Assembly: GCA_963771025.1 (NCBI GenBank)
Contig: CAVYRL010000004.1
Span: forward strand, 1-64,000
From: Miltoncostaea sp963771025
Lineage (GTDB): Bacteria; Actinomycetota; Thermoleophilia; Miltoncostaeales; Miltoncostaeaceae
DNA: 64,000 nucleotides
Reading direction: 5' to 3'
In this document: positions 43,669 to 54,121 of the stretch, piece after piece
Layout of the letters: each line of letters opens with the position of its first letter
How positions within the stretch are numbered: the first letter of the stretch is position 1
Notes under the pieces: generated by a model
The model's database searches: none
Told to the model about the DNA's origin: nothing
The model's input: only the letters and a program-made list of their open reading frames with translations
Program-made: the position numbers and the translations under genes

Positions 43669-44717
43669 GCCCACAGCAGCAGCCTCCGGTTGAGGATCCC
43701 GGCCGGGTCGAACGCATCGCGCAGCCGTTTCATCAGGTGCAGGCCGGGCGGTGGCGGTCCCCACGGGTCGGCCAGCAGCCCGTCCGGGGCGTCGGTCACC
43801 ACCGCGTGACCGCCGAGCGCCGACGCGGCGGCGCGCACGCCGCGGATCTGGTCGTCGGTGGCGACGGCGACGGCGGCGGTGCCGACGCCCATCCGCGCCT
43901 CGTAGTCCAGGCGGTGCTCCTCGAGCGCATGGGCAAGCTCGCCGAGGCGCGGCGGCGCCACACCGACCTCCATAAGGCCGACGCCGCTCGGTGCGGCCGG
44001 TGCGGAGTCCCACGGCACGAAGCCGACCGGCGCCGCCACGTCCTCGGGAGGGCCGGTCAGCTCCAGGGCCACCCGCCCCGGAGTGAGCAGCACCGTGGTC
44101 GGGCGCACCGGCCCGGCGAGCAGCGCCTGCGCGGCGGCGACGCGCGCGTCGAGCGGGCCCTCCGCGCCGAACCAGGCACGCGCGGGTGGCATGGGCCACA
44201 GCTTGATCGTGGCCTGGACGATCACGCCGAGAGTGCCCAGCGCTCCGACGGTCAGCCGGGGGATGTCGTAGCCGGAGACGCCCTTCACGGTGCGCCCCCC
44301 GGCGGTCACCAGCCGTCCGTCCCCCGTGACGATCACCACCTCGAGCAGCGAATCCCGCACGGCCCCCGCACGCAGTCGCTCGCGTCCGCTGGCCGCGGCG
44401 GCGAGCACTCCGCCGAGGGTCAACCCGGGGCGCACCTCGCCCTGCGGCCAGCACTGGCCGGCGCTCGCGGCGACCCGCGCGAGCTCGGTCATCGTGATGC
44501 CGGCCTCGACGGTCAGCGTCAGGTCGGCCGGCTCGTGGGCCACCACCCGGTCGAGCCGGGCCGTGTGGAGATCGAGGCCGGCGCGCGGCCCCGGCCTGCC
44601 GCGGCGCGAGCGTGTGCCGCCCCCGACGATGTCGACCGGGGCGCCGGTCCCGCTGGCGCGACGCAGCTCGTCGCCGACCTCCTCCGGAGAGGAGGGCATC
44701 AGCGTGGTCACAGCCAC
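43665..44717 (-). CDS. glcE: glycolate oxidase FAD-binding subunit
   Basis: A 350-residue FAD-binding PCMH-type protein: VDIVGGGTRSRRG, LTVEAGITMTELARVAA, GGRTVKGVSGYDIPRLTVGALGTLG, and the C-terminal AFDPAGILN. It is shorter and more divergent than GlcD, as usual for GlcE. GTG 44717 lies 10 bases inside the end of glcD. Confidence 0.88.
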   Translation of the reverse strand: MAVTTLMPSSPEEVGDELRRASGTGAPVDIVGGGTRSRRGRPGPRAGLDLHTARLDRVVAHEPADLTLTVEAGITMTELARVAASAGQCWPQGEVRPGLTLGGVLAAAASGRERLRAGAVRDSLLEVVIVTGDGRLVTAGGRTVKGVSGYDIPRLTVGALGTLGVIVQATIKLWPMPPARAWFGAEGPLDARVAAAQALLAGPVRPTTVLLTPGRVALELTGPPEDVAAPVGFVPWDSAPAAPSGVGLMEVGVAPPRLGELAHALEEHRLDYEARMGVGTAAVAVATDDQIRGVRAAASALGGHAVVTDAPDGLLADPWGPPPPGLHLMKRLRDAFDPAGILNRRLLLWA

Positions 44718-46153
44718 GTTCCGGGCGGCAGGGAGCCGGCGTCGAGGATCAGCTCTCCGCAGCGGCTGCCCAGGGGCAGCACCTTCGCCGGGTTCATGCG
44801 CCCCTCCGGATCGAAGGCCTCGCGCGCCCGGGCCTGGGCGTCCAGGTCGACGGCGCTGAAGGTGAGCGGCATGAAGTCGCGCTTCTCCAGGCCGATGCCG
44901 TGCTCGCCCGACAGCACACCGCCCACCGCCACGCAGGCCGCGATGATCTCCGCGCCGGCCGCGTGGACGCGCGCCACCTGGGCGGCGTCACGACGGTCGA
45001 AGGCGATCAGGGGATGCAGGTTGCCGTCGCCGGCGTGGAAGACGTTCATGATCACCAGGTCGTGCTCCGCTCCGATCTCGCCGATGCGCTCCAGCACCTC
45101 GACAAGGCGCGTCCGGGGCACCACGCAGTCGTGCAGGTAGTAGTTCGGAGCGATGCGGGCGACCGCGCCGAACGCGCTCTTGCGCGCCTTCCAGAACAGG
45201 GCGCGCTCGGCTTCGTCGCGCGCGACACGGACCCGGCCGGCGCCGTGCTCGGCCCCGACGCGCTCCACCACCGCCGTGTGCGCCGCGACCTCGGCCGGCG
45301 TGCCGTCCACCTCGACGAGCAGCATCGCGGCCGCGTCGACGGGCAGGTCGGCGTGCACGAAGGCCTCGACCGCGATCGTCATCAGCCGGTCCATCATCTC
45401 CATCGCCGCCGGGATCACCCCGGCCGCGATGATGCCGCCGACGGCCTCGCCGGCGGCGCGCACGGTGGGGAAGTCGAGGAGCATCGTGCACACCTCGGGC
45501 GGGTTGCGCATCAGGCGCACCGTCACCTCGGTCACCACGCCCAGGGTGCCCTCGCCGCCCACCACGAAGCCGCGCAGGTCGTAACCCGGCGGATCCGGTG
45601 CCGTGCCGCCCAGCCGCAGCACCTCGCCGTCGGCCAGCACGATCTCCATGCCCAGTACGTGCTGGGCCGTGACCCCCGAGGCAAGGCAGTGCGGCCCCCC
45701 GGCGTTGGTGGCGACGTTGCCGCCGATCGAGCAGGCCTGCTGGCTCGAGGGATCCGGCGCGTAGTGGAGGCCCAGGTGCCGCACCGCGGTCGACAGGTCC
45801 AGGTTCAGCACCCCGGGCTCGACCCGGGCGCACGGCACCGTCGGATCGATCTCGAGCACGCGGGTCATGCGGGCGACCGACAGCACGATGGCGCCGTCGA
45901 GGGGCACCGCCCCGCCGCACAGCCCGGTGCCCGAGCCCCGCGGCACCACCGGCATGCCCAGCTCGCGGGCGAGCCTCACGCAGGCCACCACCTCGGCCGT
46001 GGTCTCCGGAAGCACCACCAGCCCGCAGTCGCCCTGGGCGATCGAGCCGTCCCGGGCGTACAGGCGGCGCTCCAGCGGATGGTCGATCACCCGGATCGGA
46101 TCGAGCAGCGCCTCGAAGCGTGTGCGGAGCGCGGGTGCCTGTGTGGTGGACAC
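44708..46153 (-). CDS. glcD: glycolate oxidase subunit GlcD
   Basis: A 481-residue FAD-linked oxidase of the VAO family. FAD-binding motifs VVPRGSGTGLCGGAVPLDGAIV and SIGGNVATNAGGPHC, and the C-terminal HAGDGNLHPLIAFD and GEHGIGLEKRDFM. It is the catalytic subunit of the glycolate dehydrogenase (or D-lactate-type) complex; GlcE and GlcF downstream support glycolate. ATG/GTG start at 46153, 10 bases after the flavoprotein gene. Confidence 0.92.
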   Translation of the reverse strand: MSTTQAPALRTRFEALLDPIRVIDHPLERRLYARDGSIAQGDCGLVVLPETTAEVVACVRLARELGMPVVPRGSGTGLCGGAVPLDGAIVLSVARMTRVLEIDPTVPCARVEPGVLNLDLSTAVRHLGLHYAPDPSSQQACSIGGNVATNAGGPHCLASGVTAQHVLGMEIVLADGEVLRLGGTAPDPPGYDLRGFVVGGEGTLGVVTEVTVRLMRNPPEVCTMLLDFPTVRAAGEAVGGIIAAGVIPAAMEMMDRLMTIAVEAFVHADLPVDAAAMLLVEVDGTPAEVAAHTAVVERVGAEHGAGRVRVARDEAERALFWKARKSAFGAVARIAPNYYLHDCVVPRTRLVEVLERIGEIGAEHDLVIMNVFHAGDGNLHPLIAFDRRDAAQVARVHAAGAEIIAACVAVGGVLSGEHGIGLEKRDFMPLTFSAVDLDAQARAREAFDPEGRMNPAKVLPLGSRCGELILDAGSLPPGTWL

Positions 46154-46163
46154 CCTCGCGAGC

Positions 46164-47384
46164 CTATCGGAGGATCCGGGCCGCGGCCGCCTCGCCGGCC
46201 GCGATGGCCTCGATCACCGCGGCGCCGGGCGCCACCGACATGCCGGCGAGGTCCGCGATCCACTCCCCCGGGGCCATCGCGCTCCCCATCTGATCCACGT
46301 CGGGCAGCGGATATGCCCGCGGCAGCCGCACCACCTCGAGGGCGCGCGCCTCGCCGAGGTCGCCGACCAGGCCGAGCGGATCCACCAGAGCCGCGGCGCA
46401 CGCCGCCGTCAGCGCGGCGTCGTCGAGCCCCCACACCGGGTCGTCGGGCTCGGCTTGGCAGTAGCACTCCATACCGAGCACCGTGCGGCCGGGCGGAACG
46501 AGCTCGGGGCTCCAGTTGACCGGCTCGAACATCCGCGCGAAGGGGACCCGCGGGTCGTCGATCTGGATCCACGGCTCGGGGGTGAGGCGCTCCCGCGCGA
46601 TCCATGCGTAGACGATGCACACCGCGCGCATCCGGATCGGGGGCGTGCTCGCCGGGGGCGGCGCGGGATCGAGCAGGCGCGCCGCCGCTCCGGCGGGCAT
46701 GGCCACCACCGCGTTGCGCACCGGGATCCGCTCCCGGCCGCCCCCGTTCTCCAGCACCACCGCCTCGAGCCGCCCGCCGGGGACCTCGATCGTCCGGACC
46801 GCGGTCTCGAGCCGGACGTCGGCGCCGGCGTCGCGGGCGGCCTGCGCCATCGCGTCCATCAGCTGGCCGATGCCGCGTGCGGGGAACACGAAGCCGTCCG
46901 GCGCGGCCTGATCCTCCAGCAGGCGGCGGGCCCGGTCACCCGGGATCCGCTCGAGCGGCACGCCGTCGACCTTCTCCAGGTAGCGGCGCATCACGGCATC
47001 GGTGAAGGCGGGCCCGACGCGGGCCGCCAGCTCGCCGCGGGCCGAGCCGTCCCGGTCACCGAGCTCCTCGGGCGTCGAGGGGGTCTGGTCCAGATAGCGG
47101 CCGCGCGTGATCACCCCGTCGCGCACGCACGACACGGGCCGGTCCACCCAGCGCAGCGACGGGCCGAGCAGATCCTCGAGCCAGGCCTGTCGCGCCGCGT
47201 CGCGGACGAACGGGATGTGGCCGCCGACGTCGAACGCGAACCCCTCGCGCCGGCGGGTCACGCACAGCCCTCCCGGCTCGGCGCCCGCATCGACCAGGGT
47301 CACGAGGGCGCCGCCGCGGGCGAGCGCGAGCGCGGCGCCGAGCCCGGCGGGGCCCGCGCCGATGACGATGGCCTCCGGGAGCAT
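46164..47384 (-). CDS. FAD-dependent amine oxidase/phytoene desaturase-like oxidoreductase
   Basis: A 406-residue flavoprotein with dinucleotide-binding motif AIVIGAGPAGLGAALALARGG at the N-terminus, GGLCVTRRREGFAFDVGGHIPF, and a C-terminal FAD contact (WIADLAGMSVAPGAAVIEAI). It resembles the protoporphyrinogen oxidase/UDP-galactopyranose mutase/desaturase group; the substrate is not clear. I chose ATG 47384 because GGGAGG lies about 8 bases upstream. It precedes glcDEF by 10 bases and is probably co-transcribed. Confidence 0.82.
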   Translation of the reverse strand: MLPEAIVIGAGPAGLGAALALARGGALVTLVDAGAEPGGLCVTRRREGFAFDVGGHIPFVRDAARQAWLEDLLGPSLRWVDRPVSCVRDGVITRGRYLDQTPSTPEELGDRDGSARGELAARVGPAFTDAVMRRYLEKVDGVPLERIPGDRARRLLEDQAAPDGFVFPARGIGQLMDAMAQAARDAGADVRLETAVRTIEVPGGRLEAVVLENGGGRERIPVRNAVVAMPAGAAARLLDPAPPPASTPPIRMRAVCIVYAWIARERLTPEPWIQIDDPRVPFARMFEPVNWSPELVPPGRTVLGMECYCQAEPDDPVWGLDDAALTAACAAALVDPLGLVGDLGEARALEVVRLPRAYPLPDVDQMGSAMAPGEWIADLAGMSVAPGAAVIEAIAAGEAAAARILR

Positions 47385-47501
47385 CGGCACAACCTCCCGC
47401 CCTGGAGGTGGCCGCGTCAACGGGACGCGTGCGGGACGACCGTCATCGGCGTCGCCCCTCGGGGCTCGGCTATGCTCGCGGACGGTTATGAATCGGGTGA
47501 C

Positions 47502-47689
47502 ATGACTCTGAGACTGCTCGCACTCGCGATGGTGATCGTGCTCGCGCTGCCCGCAGGGGTGCTGCTGATGCGGCGCGGCACCGCGCCCGACGACCCCGAG
47601 GCCCCCTCGACGACCACGCGGCTCGATGCCTTCTGGCTCGTCGTGCCGGTCGCGCTTCTGGCCGTCCTCGTCGTCCTCGCCGTCGCCGC

Positions 47690-47693
<4 letters not shown>
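47502..47693 (+). CDS. small two-helix membrane protein upstream of ctaB
   Basis: A 63-residue protein with two transmembrane segments (LLALAMVIVLALPAGVLLM and FWLVVPVALLAVLVVLAVAA) joined by a short acidic loop. ATG 47502; TATGCT about 30 bases upstream may be a -10. Its stop overlaps ctaB (ATGA), so it is coupled to haem O synthase. Family not recognised; it could be an accessory to the oxidase cluster. Confidence 0.6.
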
Positions 47694-48586
<893 letters not shown>

Positions 48587-48590
48587 GCCC

Positions 48591-49790
48591 ATGGGGCGCG
48601 CGGGCCGCGCAGGCGGCGGGCTCTCGTTCTTCGTGTCGCCGCTGGGGATCGTCTTCACGACGGTCCTGATCGATCTGATCGGGTTCGGGATCGTTCTGCC
48701 GATCCTGCCCCTCTGGGCCGAGGACTTCGGCGCGTCGCCGGTGCAGATCGGCTTGATCACCGCCTCATACGCCCTGATGCAGATCGTCTTCGCGCCCGTG
48801 TGGGGCCGGCTTTCCGACAGGCACGGCCGCCGGCCGATCATCCTGCTCTCGCTCGCCGGCAGCGCCGTCGCGTCGCTGCTGATCGGCGTCGCCGGGACGC
48901 TGCTGGTGCTGTTCCTGGCGCGTGTCCTGCAGGGCGTCGCCGGCGCCTCGTACGCCGCCGCCCAGGCCTACGTCGCCGACGTCACCGAGGCCAAGGACCG
49001 CGCCAGGGGCATGGGCATGATCGGCGCCGCCTTCGGCATCGGCTTCGTGCTCGGCCCGGCGATCGGCGCGATCTTCTCTGGAGTCGACGCCCGGCTGCCC
49101 TTCTTCGTCGCCGCCGCCCTGGCGGCCGGCAACTTCATGCTGGCGTACCGCCGACTGCCCGAGTCGCTGCGCCCCGGCAGTCGCGAGGCGCCGGTGCCCC
49201 GCCTCGCGCTGGTGCGCCGCGCGCTGTCCAGCGCGGATGTGGCGCCCCTGGTGTGGCTGTCCTTCGTCGCCACGTTCGCCTTCATCGGCATGGAGTCAAC
49301 CTTCGCCCTCTTCGGCGAGCGTCGCTTCGACTACGGCACGGTGCAGATGGGTCTGCTGTTCGTCTACATCGGGGCGATGGCGGCCCTCTCCCAGGGCTAT
49401 CTCGTGGGCAAGGTCGTGGACCGCTGGGGGGAGATGCGCGTGATGATCGGCGGCCTCGTCGGCACGGCGGTGGGCCTGCTGGTGGTCGGTCTCTCCCACA
49501 GCCTCTGGGTGCTGCTGCTCGGCCTCGCCGCGCTGGCCGTCGCCTCGGGCTTCGTGTTCGCCACGACGACCGCGCTCATCTCGATGGTGGCCGGCGAGCG
49601 CGACCAGGGCTCCCTGCTCGGACTCAACGCCTCGATCTCGGGAGCGGGGCGCATCGCCGGGCCCGTGGTGGCCACCCTGCTCTTCCAGCACGCCGGGATC
49701 GAGGTGCCGCTGCTGGTCGGAGCCGCGCTGTTCGCGCTCTGCGCGGCCGGCGCCATCCGCGTGGTGGGGCGCCCGGCGCTCGCATCCTGA
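48591..49790 (+). CDS. MFS transporter, drug:H+ antiporter-1 (TetA-like) group
   Basis: A 399-residue, twelve-helix transporter with the motif-A loop GRLSDRHGRRPII after helix 2 and the antiporter motif-C-like FGIGFVLGPAIG in helix 5. ATG 48591, five bases after ctaB. It lies within the oxidase cluster but nothing in it points to a specific substrate; drug or metabolite export is the family norm. Confidence 0.88.
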   Translation: MGRAGRAGGGLSFFVSPLGIVFTTVLIDLIGFGIVLPILPLWAEDFGASPVQIGLITASYALMQIVFAPVWGRLSDRHGRRPIILLSLAGSAVASLLIGVAGTLLVLFLARVLQGVAGASYAAAQAYVADVTEAKDRARGMGMIGAAFGIGFVLGPAIGAIFSGVDARLPFFVAAALAAGNFMLAYRRLPESLRPGSREAPVPRLALVRRALSSADVAPLVWLSFVATFAFIGMESTFALFGERRFDYGTVQMGLLFVYIGAMAALSQGYLVGKVVDRWGEMRVMIGGLVGTAVGLLVVGLSHSLWVLLLGLAALAVASGFVFATTTALISMVAGERDQGSLLGLNASISGAGRIAGPVVATLLFQHAGIEVPLLVGAALFALCAAGAIRVVGRPALAS

Positions 49791-49910
49791 CGAAGGTGTT
49801 CCGCGGTCAACCGCGACGTCGCAACCGGGGCGGAACGCCGCTCGCGAAGGGACGTCTGACCCGCTCGACAGACCCTCCGCGGGCCGGAAACGCGTGATAG
49901 CTTCCCGCCC

Positions 49911-50699
49911 GTGCTGAGGAGCCGCCACACGGTCCCGCTGCTGATCATCGCCATCGTCATCGGTGGCGCCACCTCGGCGGTCGCCGTCTTCGCCGACTGG
50001 CTCCCCGTCCAGGCCTCGGCGCAGGCCGGCCGGGTCGACCACCTCATGTGGTTCGTGGTCTGGTCCTCGGTCGCGATCTTCACCCTGGTCGCCACGGTCG
50101 TCGTCTACAGCGCGATCCGCTTCCGGGCCAAGCCCGGCGACGAGAGCGACGGGCCTCCCACCCACGGCAACACGAAGCTCGAGATCATCTGGACCGTCGC
50201 GCCGGCGATCCTCCTCGCCGTCGTCGCGGTGTGGGCCTACCTGGTCCTCTCCGACAACGAGGCCCTGGCGAAGGACCGGGTGGTCATCAACGTCACCGCC
50301 CAGCAATTCGCGTGGGAGTTCTACTACCCCGCCGGTCAGGTCGGCTCCGGCGACCTCCACGTGCCGCTGGGCAAGCAGGTCGAGCTCAAGATGGTGTCCA
50401 AGGACGTCATCCACGACTTCTACGTCGTCCAGTTCCGGGTGAAGCAGGACGTCGTCCCGGGCATCACGACCAAGATCGTCTTCAACCCGGACCGGCTGGG
50501 CACATTCCAGGTGATCTGCGCCGAGCTCTGCGGCGTCGGCCACGGGGTCATGCGCTCGCGCGTGATCGTGCAGACGCCGGACGAGTACGAGGCGTGGCTC
50601 AAGGACTCGGCCGCCAAGGTGCAGGCTGCCGCAACAGCGCAGACGGGCTCAGGAGGCGGCGCCACGCCGACAGCTCCCGCGACCACGACCGCCCCGTGA
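49911..50699 (+). CDS. ctaC: cytochrome c oxidase subunit II
   Basis: A 262-residue subunit with an N-terminal signal or helix, two transmembrane segments, and a periplasmic CuA domain: His in DVIHDFYV and the cluster CAELCGVGHGVM holding both Cys, the His and the Met ligands. Receives electrons from cytochrome c. GTG 49911; TAGCTT at 49898-49903 is only a few bases upstream, so the transcript may be almost leaderless. A Thr/Pro/Ala tail of about 30 residues closes it. Confidence 0.95.
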   Translation: MLRSRHTVPLLIIAIVIGGATSAVAVFADWLPVQASAQAGRVDHLMWFVVWSSVAIFTLVATVVVYSAIRFRAKPGDESDGPPTHGNTKLEIIWTVAPAILLAVVAVWAYLVLSDNEALAKDRVVINVTAQQFAWEFYYPAGQVGSGDLHVPLGKQVELKMVSKDVIHDFYVVQFRVKQDVVPGITTKIVFNPDRLGTFQVICAELCGVGHGVMRSRVIVQTPDEYEAWLKDSAAKVQAAATAQTGSGGGATPTAPATTTAP

Positions 50700-50719
50700 C
50701 CAGGTAACCGAGGACCACG

Positions 50720-53482
50720 ATGGCCACCTTCGCACCCACGCACTCACACCCAGGGCACGGCGCACACCACGGCGACCCCCATCCGCTCTCCTACTGGTGG
50801 AAGCGGGCGGTCCTGTGGGTGATCGGCGGCTTCCTCGGCTCGTTCCTGATCGTGTACCTGACCCGCCTCGTCTTCGGGATGACGCCGAAGTGGGATCCGC
50901 AGGCCTACTACGCCGTCGCGGCCGCGGTCACCACGATCTGCTTCCTGATCGGGATCGGCTGCTTCGACTACTGGTGGGGGTACATCAAGGGCAAGCAGAT
51001 GGACCCCGAGGACCACTCGATGCACGGGGCCACCAGCTGGCGCGACTACTTCAAGGTCAACACCGACCACAAGGTCATCGGGATCCAGTACCTGGTGGTG
51101 GTGTTCTCGTTCTTCGTGATCGGGGGCATTTTCGCCGAGCTGGTCCGCACCGAGCTCGCGAGCCCCGGCCAGACGATCGGCGACGGCGAGACCTACAACG
51201 GCCTCTTCAGCGTCCACGCGACGCTGATGATCTTCCTGTTCGTCATCCCCGGTTTCGCCGGCCTGGCGAACTACGTGCTGCCGATCATGATCGGCGCCAA
51301 GGACATGGCGTTCCCACGCCTCAACGCGCTGTCGCTGTGGATGCTGATCCCGGGCGGGATCATGATGGCGATCAGCCCCCTCTTCGGCGCGTTCTCGGCG
51401 GGCTGGACGGCCTACACGCCCCTCGCTACCCAGGGCGGCACCGGCACGACGCTCTTCGAGATCGGCGTGCAGGTTGTCGGCGCCAGCTCGATCGCCACGG
51501 CGATCAACTTCCTGGTCACGATCTTCACCATGCGCGCCCCCGGCATGACCGTGTGGCGCATGCCGCTGCTGGTGTGGGCCAACGCCACGACGTCGGCCCT
51601 GGTGGTGTTCGGCACGCCGTTCATCGCCGGCTCACAGTTCATGACCCTGTTCGACCGGGTCATGGGCACCGACTTCTTCAACCCGCTGGGCGGCGGCGAC
51701 GTGATCATGTACCAGCACGTCTTCTGGTTCTATTCGCACCCGGCCGTCTACATCATGATCCTGCCCGGGTTCGGGATCATCAGCGAGGTCGTCGCGACCT
51801 TCTCGCGCAAGCCGATCTTCGGCTACCGCGCGATCGCGTTCTCCACGGTCGCCATCGCCGTCCTCGGGTTCGGCGTCTGGGCCCACCACATGTTCGTCAG
51901 CGGCATGGCGCCCTGGCTGCGCGTGCCGATGATGATCACGACCGTGATCATCGCGGTGCCCACCGGCGTCAAGGTGTTCTCCTGGCTGGGCACGATGTGG
52001 GGGGGCAAGATCCATCTCAAGACGCCCATGCTCTTCGCGATGGGCTTCATCTGCACGTTCGTCATCGGCGGTCTCTCGGGCGTCATGCTCGGCACGATCC
52101 CCGTCGACATCAACGTGACGGACACGTACTTCATCGTGGCCCACATCCACTACGTGTTCGTCGGCGGCTCGGTGTTCACCATCTTGGCCGGCGTGCACTA
52201 CTGGTTCCCGAAGATGACCGGCAAGATGTACAACGAGAAGCTCGGGCAGATCAGCTTCTGGATCATCTTCGTCGGCTTCAACGCGACGTTCATGCCGATG
52301 CACTGGCTCGGCCTGCAGGGCATGCCGCGCCGGGTGGCGACCTACGACTCCCGTTTCGAGACGCTCAACCAGTTCATCGGCGTCGCCTCCGGCGTGATGA
52401 CGATCGGCATCCTGATCTTCTTCTTCAACATGATCTGGTCGTGGAAGAACGGTCCGGCCGCCCCGTGGAACCCCTGGCGCGGTCGCACGCTGGAGTGGCT
52501 CGTCTCGTCGCCGCCGTCGCTCTTCAACTTCGAGGCGACCCCGCAGGTCGTCGGCGGGCCGTACCAGTACGGCATCCCGGGCGCGCGCCACGCCGTTGTG
52601 TTCGCGCCGGAGGAGATCGGCGGCGAGCTCACCGAGACCGAGAAGCGCACGATCCTGGTGATCGCCGACGAGACCGTCGCCGCCAACGCCCTGGTACAGG
52701 AGATCCGCGACCGCGCCGGTGAGGACCTGTGGCGATTCACGATCGCCGTGCCCAACGAGGACGGCGACTCACGCGCGGCCGGGCGCCGCCTCCAGGCGAC
52801 CCTGTCCGTGCTGGCCGAGGCCGGCATCGACGCGAGCGGCACCGTGGTGGAGGGCGACCCGTTCACCGCCGCCGAGCTCGTCCTCTCCGAGGAGGACGTG
52901 CACGAGATCATGCTCGCGACGTACCCCACCGGGCAGTCGCCGTGGATGCAGGCCGACCTGGTCGATCGGCTCCGCAAGAGCACCGGCCTCGGCATCACAC
53001 GTGTCGTGGTGAGCCGCGAGGAGGCTCGCGAGCCCCTCACCCAGCCGGGTGTGACCCAGGTCGCGGTGCTGGCCGATCAGGCGCTCGGCGGGCACGGCCT
53101 GGTGGACGCCCTCCGGCAGCGCTCGGACCTCCGCCCGATCGGCGTCGTGCTGCTGCACCCGATGGCCCTCGATGTCGCCGGCTGGACCGACGAGGCGGAG
53201 CAGATCCGCGCCGCCGCCTTCGAGCGCGTCCGCATGAGCGTCGACGCGCTTCAGCGGGTCGGCGTCCAGGCCCGGGGCGAGGTCCTCGACGGTGACGCCG
53301 CCGCCGCCGCGCTGGTCGCGGTGCGCGACCACCACGCCGACGAGATCCTGGTCGTCGCGATCCGGGGCGGCCGCCTCGACTCCGTGGAGACGCTCGAGGC
53401 CGTCAAGGCTGCCGTCGGCGACGTGCCCGCCGAGCAGATCGTCGTCGATGCGGAGGCCCCCGCCTCCCCGTCAGGGAGCTAG
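50720..53482 (+). CDS. ctaD: cytochrome c oxidase subunit I with C-terminal tandem USP-like extension
   Basis: A 920-residue protein, much longer than the usual 530-640. Residues 1-625 are a haem-copper oxidase subunit I: FSVHATLMIFLFVIPGF, YQHVFWFYSHPAVYIMILPGFG (CuB ligand and Tyr-type site), and WAHHMFVSG. It ends in the family's typical WLVSSPPSLFNFEATP. Residues about 630-920 add two Rossmann-like repeats resembling universal stress proteins (KRTILVIADETVAANALV... and VAVLADQALGGHGLV...), probably cytoplasmic. ATG 50720; the reading frame is unbroken. The extension may sense nucleotides or bind regulators (inference). Confidence 0.93.
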   Translation: MATFAPTHSHPGHGAHHGDPHPLSYWWKRAVLWVIGGFLGSFLIVYLTRLVFGMTPKWDPQAYYAVAAAVTTICFLIGIGCFDYWWGYIKGKQMDPEDHSMHGATSWRDYFKVNTDHKVIGIQYLVVVFSFFVIGGIFAELVRTELASPGQTIGDGETYNGLFSVHATLMIFLFVIPGFAGLANYVLPIMIGAKDMAFPRLNALSLWMLIPGGIMMAISPLFGAFSAGWTAYTPLATQGGTGTTLFEIGVQVVGASSIATAINFLVTIFTMRAPGMTVWRMPLLVWANATTSALVVFGTPFIAGSQFMTLFDRVMGTDFFNPLGGGDVIMYQHVFWFYSHPAVYIMILPGFGIISEVVATFSRKPIFGYRAIAFSTVAIAVLGFGVWAHHMFVSGMAPWLRVPMMITTVIIAVPTGVKVFSWLGTMWGGKIHLKTPMLFAMGFICTFVIGGLSGVMLGTIPVDINVTDTYFIVAHIHYVFVGGSVFTILAGVHYWFPKMTGKMYNEKLGQISFWIIFVGFNATFMPMHWLGLQGMPRRVATYDSRFETLNQFIGVASGVMTIGILIFFFNMIWSWKNGPAAPWNPWRGRTLEWLVSSPPSLFNFEATPQVVGGPYQYGIPGARHAVVFAPEEIGGELTETEKRTILVIADETVAANALVQEIRDRAGEDLWRFTIAVPNEDGDSRAAGRRLQATLSVLAEAGIDASGTVVEGDPFTAAELVLSEEDVHEIMLATYPTGQSPWMQADLVDRLRKSTGLGITRVVVSREEAREPLTQPGVTQVAVLADQALGGHGLVDALRQRSDLRPIGVVLLHPMALDVAGWTDEAEQIRAAAFERVRMSVDALQRVGVQARGEVLDGDAAAAALVAVRDHHADEILVVAIRGGRLDSVETLEAVKAAVGDVPAEQIVVDAEAPASPSGS

Positions 53483-53491
53483 CGGAGGACC

Positions 53492-54121
53492 ATGGCAACG
53501 ATCGATCCACACTCGGGGCCCGCCCCCTCGTCCGTCGCGCCGCCGACGTCGCGCGGCAGCCAGATGAGCATGGGCATGCTCGCGATGGTCTTCTTCCTCG
53601 GTTCCGAGGCGATGCTCTTCGCATCGTTCTTCACCGCCTACTTCTTCGTGCGGTTCAACGTGGCCACCGTCTGGCCGCCCCTCGATCCCGCGGGCGTGCA
53701 GTACGAACTGCCGAAGGCCATCACCGGCGTCAACACCCTGATTCTGGTGTCCTCCAGCTTCACCCTCCACTGGGGCGAGCACATGTTCCGCCACTACGGC
53801 GATCGCGTGGCGCTGCGTCGAGGGCTGATCGTGACGCTCTTCCTGGGCGCGACGTTCCTGCTCGTCCAGATCAACGAGTACGCGCACCTCGGGTTCAGCC
53901 CGCAGTCCGGCGCGTTCGGAACGACCTTCTTCACGCTGACCGGATTGCACGGCCTGCACGTGCTGGTGGGCCTCACGATCCTCGCGATCATGTTGCGCCG
54001 GGTGGTCACGGCGAGGGACTTCAGCCCCAACTGGTCGACCCCGCTCGCCGCGGGCAGCCTGTACTGGCACTTCGTCGACGTCGTCTGGGTGATCCTCTAC
54101 CTGCTGGTGTACATCCTATGA
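53492..54121 (+). CDS. ctaE: cytochrome c oxidase subunit III
   Basis: A 209-residue membrane subunit with five to six helices: MVFFLGSEAMLFASFFTAYFF, FFTLTGLHGLHVLVGL and YWHFVDVVWVILYLLVYIL, which carry the conserved Glu and His residues. ATG 53492 is 9 bases after ctaD; the stop overlaps the cytochrome c gene (ATGA). Confidence 0.95.
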   Translation: MATIDPHSGPAPSSVAPPTSRGSQMSMGMLAMVFFLGSEAMLFASFFTAYFFVRFNVATVWPPLDPAGVQYELPKAITGVNTLILVSSSFTLHWGEHMFRHYGDRVALRRGLIVTLFLGATFLLVQINEYAHLGFSPQSGAFGTTFFTLTGLHGLHVLVGLTILAIMLRRVVTARDFSPNWSTPLAAGSLYWHFVDVVWVILYLLVYIL

